Shown piece by piece: positions 7,877-22,126 of a stretch of 64,000 nucleotides of DNA (within the stretch, counting starts at the first letter, position 1; each line of letters opens with the position of its first letter). The stretch comes from Corynebacterium lujinxingii. Lineage in GTDB: Bacteria; Actinomycetota; Actinomycetes; Mycobacteriales; Mycobacteriaceae. The stretch spans positions 1,116,001 to 1,180,000 of the forward strand of contig NZ_CP061032.1 in assembly GCF_014490555.1 (NCBI RefSeq), given 5' to 3'. Made by a program: the position numbers and the translations under genes. A model generated the notes under the pieces. It saw only the letters and a program-made list of their open reading frames with translations, was not told where the DNA came from and did not search any database.

Positions 7877-10384
7877 ATGCTTATTTCCAAAAATTGGATC
7901 ACCCGCCTGCTCACCAACGCGGGCAACGACAACTTCAACCCGTCCGATGAGGAACTCGATGCTGGCTTCGTCCGCGTCGGGTTTGAGACCGAGGGCTACG
8001 CACCACTGCCGGAGGTCACTGGTCCGCTGGTGATCGGCCGCGTCGCGGAGATTGAAGAGCTCACCGGGTTTAAAAAGCCGATCCGCTACTGCCAGGTCGA
8101 TGTTGGACAGGCCAACGGCACCGGTGAGCCGCAGGGCATCATCTGCGGTGCGCGTAACTTCAAGCAGGGCGACCTCGTCGTCGTGTCGCTGCCGGGTGCG
8201 GTGCTGCCGGGTGGTTTCGAGATCTCCGCGCGCGAGACCTACGACCACATTTCCGCCGGCATGATGGCGTCAGCCGCCGAGCTTGGGCTGACCGCGAAAA
8301 GCGACGGCATCATCACTCTCGAACAGGGCGCGGCCACTCCGGGCGACGACGCTCGCGAAATCCTCGGCTCGAACGACACGGTCTTCGATGTCAACGTCAC
8401 GCCTGACCGCGGCTACGCTTTGTCTGTGCGAGGTCTGACGCGCGAGATCGCCTCGGCATTCGACCTCGAGTACAAGGATGTCGCGAAGGACCCGTCCTTG
8501 GCGGGTATCGACGTTTCCGCGGTCCCTGCGCCAAACGGCGAGACGATTCCGGTGTCGGTGGAACCGTCGACGAAGGCGCAGCGTTTCGGTCTGCGCACCG
8601 TGCGCGGCATCGACCCGGCGGCCAAGGCGCCGTTCTGGCTACAGCGCGAGCTCATGCTTTCGGGTGTGCGTTCAGTCAATGCCGCGACTGACGTGACCAA
8701 CTACGTCATGCTGCTGACCGGCCAGCCGATGCACGCCTTCGACGCCGACAAGATCGCTGGTGGCCTGCGGGTGCACAACGCTGCGGACGGCGAGAAGTTC
8801 GAAACCCTTGACCACGTCGAGCGCACACTTACAGCCGAAGATGTGGTGATCAGCGACGACAACGGCATCCAGTCGCTCGCCGGCGTGATGGGCGGCACTA
8901 CCTCCGAGATTGCCGACGACACCGTCAACGTCCACTTCGAGGCCGCCACCTGGGACCCGCTGACTGTGGCGCGCACCGCGCGCCGGTTGAAGCTGAGCTC
9001 GGAGGCGTCTCGACGATTCGAACGCGGCGTCGACCCTGCTCTGGTGGAGGTTGCCCTCGATATCGCCTGTGCGCTTCTGGTGCAGATTGCGGGCGGCACG
9101 GTTGAGGAAGGCCGGACGCTGGAAGGTGTCGTCGCTACGCGAGATGCGATTGCGATGCGCGCGTCCCGCCCGTCCGAAATCATCGGTGTGGATTACCCGC
9201 GCGAGACCGTGATTCGCCGCCTTAAGGAGGTCGGCTGCGAGGTTGCGGGCGATGGTGAGAATCTGAAGGTCACCCCGCCGACGTGGCGCACTGACATCAC
9301 GGTGCCGGTGGAACTCGTCGAGGAGGTCGTGCGACTGGAAGGCCTCGACGACATCCCGTCGATCCTGCCCACCCCGCGTGGCGGTCGCGGTTTGAGCCCG
9401 CTGCAGCGCCGTCGTCGTGCGGTGACCCACGCGCTGGCGTATTCGGGCTACGCGGAGATCATCCCGACGCCGTTTATTGCCAACGACACCTTCGATGTGT
9501 GGGGCCTCGACGCGGACGACGCACGGCGCAACACGGTAAAGGTGCAAAACCCGCTCGATGCGGATTACGGCATCTTGGGCACCACGTTGCTTCCGCCCAT
9601 GCTCGAGGCCATCGGCCGGAACGTGGCACGCGGCCGCGGCGATGTCGCGCTGTATTCCGTGGCGCAGACGGCGGAAAAGCGCGCCGACGTCTCTCCGTTG
9701 CCGAGCGTGAGCGAACGACCGGCAGACGAGGTAGTCGCGGAGCTAATCGATTCGCTGCCCCTGCAGCACCTGCACGCCGCGTCTGTTGCCGTGGGCAACA
9801 CCGAACTTGCGGGTCCGTGGGGTCAGGGCCGCGCCTACGAGTGGTCCGATGCCATTGAAGCTGCGCAGGTAGTCGCCCGCGCGTGCGGCGTCGAGGTTGA
9901 CGTGGAGGCTGTGGAATATCTGCCGTGGCACCCGGGTCGCTGCGCCGCGCTCAAGGTCGGGGAGACCGTCGTCGGCCATGCTGGCGAATTGCACCCGCAG
10001 ATTCTGGAGAAACTGGAACTGCCGGCGCGCACCTGCGCGATGGAAATCGACCTGACTGCGTTGCCGCTCGAGGAGCGTCTGCCCGCCCCGAGCCTGTCGT
10101 CGTACCCGCTGTTGAACCAGGACATCGCGCTCGTTGTCGACGAAGCCGTGCCTGCGGAGACAGTGCGCCGCACACTCGTGGAGGGCGCAGGTGAGCTGGT
10201 TGAGGACGTAAAGCTTTTCGACGTCTACCGCTCCGACGCGCTCGGCGCAGGCAAGAAGTCGCTCGCATTCGGCTTGGCCTTCCGTGCGGGGGACCGCACG
10301 TTGACGGAAGACGAAGCCTCCGAGGCGCGTGTGGCGGCCGCGGAACTTGCGAAGGAGCGCTTCGGCGCAGAAATGCGCGGCTAA
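7877..10384 (+). CDS. pheT: Phenylalanyl-tRNA synthetase beta subunit
   Basis: An 835-residue subunit partnering PheS. Domains in order: N-terminal tRNA-binding EMAP-like domain (about 45-155), the B3/B4 editing domain (about 210-390, with MLLTGQPMHAFDADK and LSSEASRRFERGVD), the B5 domain (about 415-485), a degenerate class II core, and the C-terminal FDX-ACB anticodon-binding domain (from about 740, starting LSSYPLLNQDIALVVDE). AAAGGAG precedes the ATG by 9 nt. In C. glutamicum argC follows pheT; here the next gene is argF, 83 nt on. Confidence 0.97.
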   Translation: MLISKNWITRLLTNAGNDNFNPSDEELDAGFVRVGFETEGYAPLPEVTGPLVIGRVAEIEELTGFKKPIRYCQVDVGQANGTGEPQGIICGARNFKQGDLVVVSLPGAVLPGGFEISARETYDHISAGMMASAAELGLTAKSDGIITLEQGAATPGDDAREILGSNDTVFDVNVTPDRGYALSVRGLTREIASAFDLEYKDVAKDPSLAGIDVSAVPAPNGETIPVSVEPSTKAQRFGLRTVRGIDPAAKAPFWLQRELMLSGVRSVNAATDVTNYVMLLTGQPMHAFDADKIAGGLRVHNAADGEKFETLDHVERTLTAEDVVISDDNGIQSLAGVMGGTTSEIADDTVNVHFEAATWDPLTVARTARRLKLSSEASRRFERGVDPALVEVALDIACALLVQIAGGTVEEGRTLEGVVATRDAIAMRASRPSEIIGVDYPRETVIRRLKEVGCEVAGDGENLKVTPPTWRTDITVPVELVEEVVRLEGLDDIPSILPTPRGGRGLSPLQRRRRAVTHALAYSGYAEIIPTPFIANDTFDVWGLDADDARRNTVKVQNPLDADYGILGTTLLPPMLEAIGRNVARGRGDVALYSVAQTAEKRADVSPLPSVSERPADEVVAELIDSLPLQHLHAASVAVGNTELAGPWGQGRAYEWSDAIEAAQVVARACGVEVDVEAVEYLPWHPGRCAALKVGETVVGHAGELHPQILEKLELPARTCAMEIDLTALPLEERLPAPSLSSYPLLNQDIALVVDEAVPAETVRRTLVEGAGELVEDVKLFDVYRSDALGAGKKSLAFGLAFRAGDRTLTEDEASEARVAAAELAKERFGAEMRG

Positions 10385-10400
10385 CAACCGCGTTGCATAG

Positions 10401-10429
10401 TTTGCAGTCGAACGAATAACTGTTAAGCT
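10401..10429 (+). promoter_or_regulatory. Candidate argF promoter with possible ArgR operator
   Basis: TTTGCA (10401-10406), a 17-bp spacer and TAAGCT (10424-10429) form a plausible promoter with a leader of about 30 nt to argF. A repeated TTGCA (10393-10397 and 10402-10406) overlaps the -35 region and could be an ArgR half-site pair. The operator idea is speculative; argR is the second gene of this operon. Confidence 0.45.
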
Positions 10430-10467
10430 GTCCGCTGTGTCCTGGCGATACCGAAGGGAGAAGGCGA

Positions 10468-11406
10468 ATGGCCCGGCATTTTCTCGCTGACGACGACCTC
10501 ACGCCGGCTGAGCAGGCGGAAGTCCTACAGCTGGCGGCGGAGCTCAAACGCGCTCCGCTGTCGCACCGACCACTCGAGGGGCCGCTTTCGGTTGCGCTCC
10601 TGTTCGATAAAACATCGACCCGCACCCGCTTTTCGTTCGACGCAGGCATCGCCCAGTTGGGTGGCCAGGCGATCGTGACGGAGACCGGGCACGCGCAGAT
10701 GGGGAAAGGCGAGTCCTTCCAGGACACCGGTGCGGTGCTGTCGCGCTACGTCCAGGCGATTGTGTGGCGCACCTACGAGCACCAGAACTTGGTCGACATG
10801 ACCGAGACCGCAACGGTGCCCGTAGTCAACGCGCTGTCCGACGACCTCCACCCGTGCCAGATCCTCGCAGACCTGCAGACCATCGTCGAAGAGATCTGCC
10901 CGGACGAGGGCCCGGCCGGTTTAAAGGGGCTCAAAGCCGTCTACCTCGGAGACGGCGACAACAACATGGCCAACTCGTACCTGATCGGCTTCGCTAACGC
11001 CGGTGTGGACATCACCGTGGTGGCACCAGTTGACTTCCAGCCGCGCGCCGAGTTCGTCGAGCGTGCCCAGGATCGTGCCGCGCAAACCGGCGCGACGGTT
11101 GCGGTGACCGACGACATCGCAGCAGTCGAGGGCGCGCACGTCGTCATCACAGACACCTGGATTTCCATGGGGATGGAAGACGACGGCAAAGACCGCCGCA
11201 CACCGTTCTTGCCGTACCAGGTGAACGAGGATGTCATGGCGCGCGCCGCCGACAACGCCATTTTCCTGCACTGCCTCCCGGCTTACCGCGGCAACGAGGT
11301 CACCGCGGAAGTCATTGACGGACCGCGTTCGCGCGTGTTCGACGAGGCGGAGAACCGCCTGCACGCCCAGAAAGCGTTGCTGGCCTGGCTTTTGGAGCAC
11401 CAGTAA
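10468..11406 (+). CDS. argF: Ornithine carbamoyltransferase
   Basis: Makes citrulline from ornithine and carbamoyl phosphate. The 312-residue protein has the carbamoyl-phosphate loop STRTRFSF (about 50), the HPCQ motif near 128, the ornithine-binding TDTWISMGM near 228-236, and the catalytic HCLPAYRG near 270. GGGAGAAGG before the ATG is a clear ribosome binding site. It is the first arginine gene after pheT; argC, argJ, argB and argD, which normally stand between, are absent. The stop overlaps the argR start by one base (TAATG). Confidence 0.96.
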   Translation: MARHFLADDDLTPAEQAEVLQLAAELKRAPLSHRPLEGPLSVALLFDKTSTRTRFSFDAGIAQLGGQAIVTETGHAQMGKGESFQDTGAVLSRYVQAIVWRTYEHQNLVDMTETATVPVVNALSDDLHPCQILADLQTIVEEICPDEGPAGLKGLKAVYLGDGDNNMANSYLIGFANAGVDITVVAPVDFQPRAEFVERAQDRAAQTGATVAVTDDIAAVEGAHVVITDTWISMGMEDDGKDRRTPFLPYQVNEDVMARAADNAIFLHCLPAYRGNEVTAEVIDGPRSRVFDEAENRLHAQKALLAWLLEHQ

Positions 11407-11903
11407 TGTCCCAACCTGTATCCCGCACCGCCCGTCAGGCGCGCATTTTGGAGCTGCTTGAGCAGACCAGGGTGTCGTCGCAAATTCAGCTGTCGGAGCT
11501 GCTGTTAGCGGAGGGCATCGACATCACGCAGGCCACGTTGTCGCGCGACCTGGACGAGCTCGGCGCGAAAAAGGTCCGCCCAGCGAGCGGTGGGCGGGCG
11601 TACTACACCGTCAACGGCAACTCGGATTCGCTCGAGTCCACCCAGACCGGACCGCGCGAGAAGCTGCGGCGCATGATCGACGAGTTGGTGGTCAACGTGG
11701 ACGCCTCCGGTCAGATCGCGGTGCTGCGCACGCCACCCGGCGCCGCGCAGTATTTGGCCAGCTACATCGACCGCGTGGGCCTCGAGCAGGTCGTCGGCTG
11801 CATCGCCGGCGACGACACCATCTTCGTGCTCGCGCGCGAACCGCTCACCGGAGCATCGCTTGCCGACGAACTCTTCGGCGGACAATCCCGGGCCAGCGAC
11901 TAA
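11406..11903 (+). CDS. argR: Arginine repressor
   Basis: A 165-residue ArgR/AhrC-family regulator that represses arginine genes when arginine is bound. The N-terminal winged helix (about 1-75) contains TARQARILELLEQ and the recognition segment ITQATLSRDLDELGAKKV. The C-terminal hexamerisation and arginine-binding domain has VVGCIAGDDTIFVLARE near 128-145, including the conserved GDD. Its start overlaps the argF stop, so the two are translationally coupled. argG follows 62 nt later. Confidence 0.95.
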   Translation: MSQPVSRTARQARILELLEQTRVSSQIQLSELLLAEGIDITQATLSRDLDELGAKKVRPASGGRAYYTVNGNSDSLESTQTGPREKLRRMIDELVVNVDASGQIAVLRTPPGAAQYLASYIDRVGLEQVVGCIAGDDTIFVLAREPLTGASLADELFGGQSRASD

Positions 11904-11965
11904 GACGTTTTCGCCCGCAGGTAACCTCACACTGTTCTTTAAAACTTCGAAGGAGACTTCCAATC

Positions 11966-13168
11966 ATGACCAACCGCGTTGTGCTTGCATATTCCGGCGG
12001 CCTGGACACTTCCGTGGCCATCCCGTACCTGGCCGAGATGACCAACGGTGAGGTCATCGCCGTCTCGCTCGACCTTGGCCAGGGCGGCGAGGACATGGAG
12101 TCGGTGCGTCAGCGTGCGCTCGACTGCGGTGCGGTCGAGTCCGTCGTCGTTGACGCGAAGGACGAGTTCGCCGAGGAGTACTGCCTGCCGACCATCAAGG
12201 CGAACGGCATGTACCAGGGTGAGTACCCGCTGGTGTCCGCTATTTCCCGCCCGCTGATTGTCAAGCACCTGGTGGAGGCCGGCCACAAGTTCGGCGGCAC
12301 CCACGTCGCCCACGGCTGCACCGGCAAGGGCAACGACCAGGTCCGTTTCGAGGTCGGCTTCCTCAACCAGGACCCGGACCTGGAGATCATTGCTCCGGCC
12401 CGCGACTACGCCTGGACCCGCGACAAGGCCATCGAGTACGCCGAGGGTAAGGACCTGCCGATCGAGCAGTCCGCGGCGTCGCCGTTCTCCATCGACCAGA
12501 ACGTCTGGGGCCGCGCCGTCGAGACCGGCTTCCTCGAGGACCTGTGGAACCCGCCGACAAAAGACCTGTATGCCTACACCGAGGACCCGGCGCTGGGCAA
12601 CGCCCCTGACGAGGTCATCATCTCCTTCGAGTCCGGCAAGCCGGTGGCCATCGACGGCCGCAAGGTCACAGTGCTCGAGGCGATCGAGGAGATGAATCGC
12701 CGCGCCGGCGCCCAGGGCATCGGCCGCCTGGACATGGTGGAGGACCGCCTGGTGGGCATCAAGTCCCGCGAGGTCTACGAGGCGCCGGGCGCGGTTGCGC
12801 TCATCGAGGCGCACAAGGCGCTTGAGGACGTCACGGTGGAGCGCGAGTTGGCCCGCTACAAGCGTCTCATCGACGCCCGCTGGTCCGAGGAGGTCTACGA
12901 CGGCCTCTGGTTCGGCCCGCTGAAGCGCTCCCTCGACGCATTCATCGAGTCCACCCAGGAGCACGTCACTGGCGATATTCGCATGGTGCTGCACGCCGGC
13001 AAGATCACCGTCAACGGCCGTCGCTCCAATCACTCTCTGTACGACTTCAACCTGGCCACCTACGACACCGGCGACACCTTCGACCAGACCCTGGCCAAGG
13101 GCTTTGTGCGCCTGCACGGCCTGTCGTCGCAAATCGCGAACAAGCGCGACCGTGAGGCCGGCAAGTAG
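11966..13168 (+). CDS. argG: Argininosuccinate synthase
   Basis: Joins citrulline and aspartate using ATP. The 400-residue protein begins MTNRVVLAYSGGLDTSVAI, the N-type ATP pyrophosphatase loop (SGGLDTS), and has the aspartate/citrulline-binding stretch THVAHGCTGKGNDQVRFE near 112-129. AAGGAGACTT supplies the ribosome binding site. The 62-nt gap to argR may hold a further promoter; argH begins at the base after its stop. Confidence 0.97.
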   Translation: MTNRVVLAYSGGLDTSVAIPYLAEMTNGEVIAVSLDLGQGGEDMESVRQRALDCGAVESVVVDAKDEFAEEYCLPTIKANGMYQGEYPLVSAISRPLIVKHLVEAGHKFGGTHVAHGCTGKGNDQVRFEVGFLNQDPDLEIIAPARDYAWTRDKAIEYAEGKDLPIEQSAASPFSIDQNVWGRAVETGFLEDLWNPPTKDLYAYTEDPALGNAPDEVIISFESGKPVAIDGRKVTVLEAIEEMNRRAGAQGIGRLDMVEDRLVGIKSREVYEAPGAVALIEAHKALEDVTVERELARYKRLIDARWSEEVYDGLWFGPLKRSLDAFIESTQEHVTGDIRMVLHAGKITVNGRRSNHSLYDFNLATYDTGDTFDQTLAKGFVRLHGLSSQIANKRDREAGK

Positions 13169-14605
13169 ATGGAGCAGCACAAGACCAACGAGGGCGCCCT
13201 GTGGGGCGGCCGATTCTCCGGCGGACCGTCGGAGGCAATGTTCGCCCTGTCCGTGTCCACCCATTTCGACTGGGTGCTCGCGCCCTACGACGTGCTGGCC
13301 TCCAAGGCGCACGCGAAGGTGCTGAACAAGGCGGGCTTGCTTAACGACGACGACCTCGCCACGATGCTCGACGGCCTCGACCAGTTAGGCCGCGATGTGG
13401 AGGACGGCTCCTTCGGCCCGCTGCCCACCGACGAAGACGTGCACGGCGCGATGGAGCGCGGCTTGATCGACCGTGTCGGTCCCGAAGTGGGTGGCCGTCT
13501 GCGCGCGGGACGTTCCCGCAACGACCAGGTCGCCGCCATGTTCCGCATGTGGCTGCGCGACGCCCTGCGCGGTGTGGCCCTAGACGTCAACGACCTCATC
13601 GACGCGATCGTCGAGCAGGCCGAGGCGCACCCGGACGCGATCATGCCGGGCAAGACCCACTTCCAGGCGGCCCAGCCGATCCTGTTGGCGCACTCGCTGC
13701 TCGCGCACGCTCAACCGCTGCTGCGCGACCTGGAGCGCATCCAGGACGCCGATAAGCGCTTGGCTGTCTCACCATACGGTTCGGGTGCGCTGGCGGGCTC
13801 GTCGCTGCACCTCGACCCGGAGGCCATCGCAGAAGAGCTCGGTTTCGATTCAGCCACCGATAACTCGTTGGACGGCACCGCATCGCGCGATTTCGCCGCG
13901 GAGTCTGCCTATGTGCTGGCGCAGATCGCGATCGATGTCTCCCGCTTTGCTGAGGAGATCATCGCCTGGTCCACGCCCGAGTTCGGCTATGTCACGCTGC
14001 ATGATGCCTGGTCGACCGGCTCGTCGATTATGCCGCAGAAGAAGAACCCGGACGTGCCGGAGCTCGCCCGCGGCAAGGCTGGACGCTTGATCGGCAACCT
14101 CACCGGTCTGCTGGCCACGCTCAAGGCGATGCCGCTGGCTTACAACCGCGATCTGCAGGAGGACAAGGAGCCGTTGGTCGACTCGATCACGCAGCTCTCC
14201 ATCCTGCTGCCGGCGTTTACCGGCCTTGTCTCCACCTTGACGTTCCACGAAGATCGCATGCGCGAGCTGGCCCCGGCAGGTTTCACGCTTGCGACCGACC
14301 TCGCGGAATGGATGGTGCGCCAGGGTGTGCCGTTCCGTGAGGCCCACGAAGCCTCCGGCGCTTGTGTGCGTATCGCGGAGGCCCGAGGCGTGGATTTGAT
14401 CGATCTGACTGACGAGGAGCTCGCGGGCGTCGATAAGCGCCTCGCTCCCGAGGTACGCGAAGTGCTCACCGTGGATGGGGCAGTGGCGTCGCGAGATACC
14501 CGCGGCGGTACCGCGAAGCCGCGCGTGGAAGAGCAGCGAGAACGTATGCGCGCCGCGAACGCTGAGGCGCGTGCGTGGGCGCAGACGCCGGTACGAGGTA
14601 GGTAG
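13169..14605 (+). CDS. argH: Argininosuccinate lyase
   Basis: Splits argininosuccinate into arginine and fumarate, the last step of the pathway. The 478-residue protein shows the family signature GSSIMPQKKNPDVPE near 286-300 with the mobile-loop catalytic Ser, and RSRNDQVA near 114. Its ATG follows directly on the argG stop (TAGATG), indicating translational coupling. The last arginine gene; a small Trm112-like gene begins 10 nt later. Confidence 0.97.
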   Translation: MEQHKTNEGALWGGRFSGGPSEAMFALSVSTHFDWVLAPYDVLASKAHAKVLNKAGLLNDDDLATMLDGLDQLGRDVEDGSFGPLPTDEDVHGAMERGLIDRVGPEVGGRLRAGRSRNDQVAAMFRMWLRDALRGVALDVNDLIDAIVEQAEAHPDAIMPGKTHFQAAQPILLAHSLLAHAQPLLRDLERIQDADKRLAVSPYGSGALAGSSLHLDPEAIAEELGFDSATDNSLDGTASRDFAAESAYVLAQIAIDVSRFAEEIIAWSTPEFGYVTLHDAWSTGSSIMPQKKNPDVPELARGKAGRLIGNLTGLLATLKAMPLAYNRDLQEDKEPLVDSITQLSILLPAFTGLVSTLTFHEDRMRELAPAGFTLATDLAEWMVRQGVPFREAHEASGACVRIAEARGVDLIDLTDEELAGVDKRLAPEVREVLTVDGAVASRDTRGGTAKPRVEEQRERMRAANAEARAWAQTPVRGR

Positions 14606-14615
14606 CATCGCGACT

Positions 14616-14792
14616 ATGAGTCTTGATCCGAAACTGCTCAGCGTGCTCGCATGTCCCAAGGACAAGGGTCCGCTGCGCTACCTCGACGACGAGCAACTGC
14701 TGGTCAACGACAGGCTCGGCATCGCCTACCGCATCGACGAGGGCATCCCCGTGCTGCTTATCGACGAAGCCCAGCCGTACCCGGCCGCCTAG
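14616..14792 (+). CDS. Trm112/UPF0434-family small protein
   Basis: A 58-residue protein with the family opening LLSVLACPKDKGPL and the core LLVNDRLGIAYRIDEGIPVLLIDEA. Members are small zinc-ribbon-like proteins related to the Trm112 methyltransferase activator; only one cysteine remains here, as in many bacterial forms, so metal binding is doubtful. It lies between argH and tyrS, 17 nt before tyrS, and is probably co-transcribed with one of them. Confidence 0.85.
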   Translation: MSLDPKLLSVLACPKDKGPLRYLDDEQLLVNDRLGIAYRIDEGIPVLLIDEAQPYPAA

Positions 14793-14809
14793 CCTTTCGA
14801 AAGGACACC

Positions 14810-16075
14810 ATGACAGCGAACATTATCGACGAACTGCAGTGGCGCGGGCTGATTAACCAGTCCACCGACCTGGACGCGCTGCGCAAGGAGACCGAGCAGC
14901 CGATCGCGCTGTACTGTGGCTTCGACCCGACGGGGCCGTCCCTGCATGCCGGCCACCTCGTGCCGCTGCTCATGTTGCGCCGCTTCCAAGAAGCCGGGCA
15001 CACCCCGATCGTGCTCGCGGGCGGCGCCACCGGCATGATCGGTGACCCGCGCGAGGTCGGGGAGCGGTCCATGAACTCCGAGGACACTGTCCGCGACTGG
15101 GCTGAGCGCATCACGGGCCAGCTCAAGCGCTTCGTGCACTTCGACGGCGACAACGCTGCCCGGTTGGTCAACAACAACGACTGGACGAAGGACCTTGGTG
15201 TCATCGCGTTTTTGCGCGACATTGGCAAGCACTTCTCCCTGTCGACCATGCTCGGCCGCGAGACGGTGAAGCGCCGTCTGGACAACGACGGCATTTCCTA
15301 CACCGAGTTTTCCTACATGCTGCTGCAGGCCAACGACTTTGTGCAGCTGCGCCGCAACCACGATTGTGTACTGCAGATCGGCGGCGGCGACCAGTGGGGC
15401 AACCTCGTCGCGGGTGTAGACCTGAACCGCCGCATGGACGGCGAGCAGGTGCACGCGCTGACTGTCCCGTTGGTGACGGACTCGGAAGGCAAGAAGTTTG
15501 GCAAGTCCACCGGCGGCGGCTCGCTGTGGCTCGATCCGGAGATGACCAGTCCGTATACCTGGTACCAGTACTTCGTGAACACAGCGGACGCCGATGTCAT
15601 CCGTTACCTGCGCTGGTTCACTTTCCTCGATCAGGAGGAACTTGCGCGCCTCGAGGTAGAGGTTGCGGAGCGCCCGTTCAAGCGCGAGGCGCAGCGCCGC
15701 CTTGCCCAGGAAATGACGGATCTCGTCCACGGTGTGAAGGCCCGCGAGGGCGTCGAACTCGCCTCCCAGGCACTCTTCGGGCGCGCTGAACTCACCGACC
15801 TTGACGAGAACACGCTGGCCTCGGCTGTGTCCGAGACGACCGTGTTCGAATTCCCGGCTGCCGAGCCGGCCAACATCGTTGACCTGCTCGTCGGCGCTGG
15901 CCTGTTCGACTCCAAGGGCGCAGCCCGCCGTTCCATTAAGGAAGGTGGCGTGTACGTGAACAACGTGCGCATCGAAGACGACTCCTGGACCCCGTCCGAC
16001 GAGGACTTCCTCCACGACGCCTGGCTCGTGCTTCGCCGCGGCAAGAAGAATTTCGCGGGGGCCAAGCGCGTGTAA
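14810..16075 (+). CDS. tyrS: Tyrosyl-tRNA synthetase
   Basis: Charges tRNA-Tyr. ATG 14810 follows GAAAGGAC and gives 421 residues. Class I motifs: the HIGH equivalent GPSLHAGHL near 42-50 and the KMSKS equivalent KFGKS near 229. The tyrosine-site segment YMLLQANDFVQL lies between, and a C-terminal S4 RNA-binding domain covers about 350-421. A longer frame from 14651 exists but overlaps the preceding gene. The stop is followed by the rrn leader region. Confidence 0.97.
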   Translation: MTANIIDELQWRGLINQSTDLDALRKETEQPIALYCGFDPTGPSLHAGHLVPLLMLRRFQEAGHTPIVLAGGATGMIGDPREVGERSMNSEDTVRDWAERITGQLKRFVHFDGDNAARLVNNNDWTKDLGVIAFLRDIGKHFSLSTMLGRETVKRRLDNDGISYTEFSYMLLQANDFVQLRRNHDCVLQIGGGDQWGNLVAGVDLNRRMDGEQVHALTVPLVTDSEGKKFGKSTGGGSLWLDPEMTSPYTWYQYFVNTADADVIRYLRWFTFLDQEELARLEVEVAERPFKREAQRRLAQEMTDLVHGVKAREGVELASQALFGRAELTDLDENTLASAVSETTVFEFPAAEPANIVDLLVGAGLFDSKGAARRSIKEGGVYVNNVRIEDDSWTPSDEDFLHDAWLVLRRGKKNFAGAKRV

Positions 16076-16709
16076 GCCCTCGCTTGTCGACGACACCAAC
16101 CAGGTTTTTTATGGCTGGCCTGGGTGTTTGTGTTTTGTTGTTGGTTCGTGGTTATATTTTCATCCGTTGCTTCGAGCGCCTGAGGGTGCGGGAGGGAACG
16201 AGATAACTAAAAGAGGTTGCCGTTGGGTGAACGGTGGTTGAACTTGGGTTTGACTTTTGTTTGCTTGGTTGTGTAACTTCGGTTGGAGCCGCTTCGGCAG
16301 GCTGGCTGGTTTGGTCAGTGTGTTGGGTGTGCTGGTGTTGTTTGAGAACTCGATAGTGTGCCAATGCATTTGATTTTTTGTTGTTGTGTGCTTGGTGTTG
16401 TGTGCCGCGTGGGTGTGCATGCCTTTTGGTGTGTGCCGGTGGTGGTTGGGTGAACCAATGATTGCCTGACTGCTTGTTGCGTGGTGTGCTTCACGTTTTG
16501 TGAGTGCATGATGTTTTTTGCCGGTCCTGTTGTTTTGCCCCGTCGGGTTGCAGGGCTGGTTGGGAGTTGTTTTTGGCTTCCGGTAATGTTTGGATTTTTG
16601 CCAGTCCAGCACTGTGTGGCGTTTTGTCGTGTGGTGTTGGTTGGTTTGTTTTTGGTTGGGTTTTGGGCTTTTCACGGCCTGTTTCACTTTTTGTTTTTGT
16701 TGAAACTTT
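16076..16709 (+). promoter_or_regulatory. rrn promoter and leader region, G/T-rich, no gene
   Basis: No credible coding sequence is seen in these 634 bases; the strand is strikingly rich in G and T. The best promoter is TTGACT (16250-16255), an 18-bp spacer and TAACTT (16274-16279); TATATT at 16153-16158 may be the -10 of an upstream promoter. At 16336-16360 the text TGTTGTTTGAGAACTCGATA matches the actinobacterial rRNA leader element with a boxA-like role in antitermination, and it recurs before 23S (18552-18576). The rest is probably processed leader RNA. Confidence 0.7.
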
Positions 16710-21747
<5,038 letters not shown>

Positions 21748-21915
21748 CACCTGTTTGCGCACACAAAAGGTGCAAACAACACAACAAAACAAACACGAAC
21801 TGTTCGCGTCCACTATGCAGTCCTGACACAACACACCACCATGTCACGGACAACACATAATTTGAATACTGGTCACCACACGCTGGACGACCCGACACAC
21901 AAAAACCCCAAGGAT
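21748..21915 (+). other. 23S-5S spacer
   Basis: An A/C-rich spacer of about 170 nt. Its part 21802-21821 is the 3' arm of the 23S processing stalk, pairing with 18564-18583. No tRNA is present. Confidence 0.75.
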
Positions 21916-22034
21916 GTGTCGGTGGTTGATAGCGGCGGGGAAACGCCCGGTCCCATTCCGAACCCGGAAGCTAAGCCCGCCCGCGCCGATGGTACTGCCC
22001 CCGGGAGGGAGTGGGAGAGTAGGTTACCGCCGAC
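21916..22034 (+). rRNA. rrf: 5S ribosomal RNA
   Basis: The 5S core AGCGGCGGGGAAACGCCCGG and CCATTCCGAACCCGGAAGCT are present, with the 3' half GAGAGTAGGTTACCGCC. The ends TGTCGGTGG and CCGCCGAC pair as the terminal stem. About 119 nt. Third gene of a 16S-23S-5S operon. Confidence 0.95.
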
Positions 22035-22055
22035 CCAACAACTTCACACAACGCG

Positions 22056-22101
22056 CCCGTCGACGAAACCCCCACCAAGGGTTTCATCGACGGGTGCTTT
22101 T
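22056..22101 (+). terminator. rrn operon terminator
   Basis: CCCGTCGACGAAACCC (22056-22071) and GGGTTTCATCGACGGG (22079-22094) pair over 16 positions with one mismatch around a short loop, followed by a TTTT run at 22098. A strong intrinsic terminator 22 nt after 5S. Confidence 0.92.
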
Positions 22102-22126
22102 GCTATGCCCGCACCCGCACGCCACA

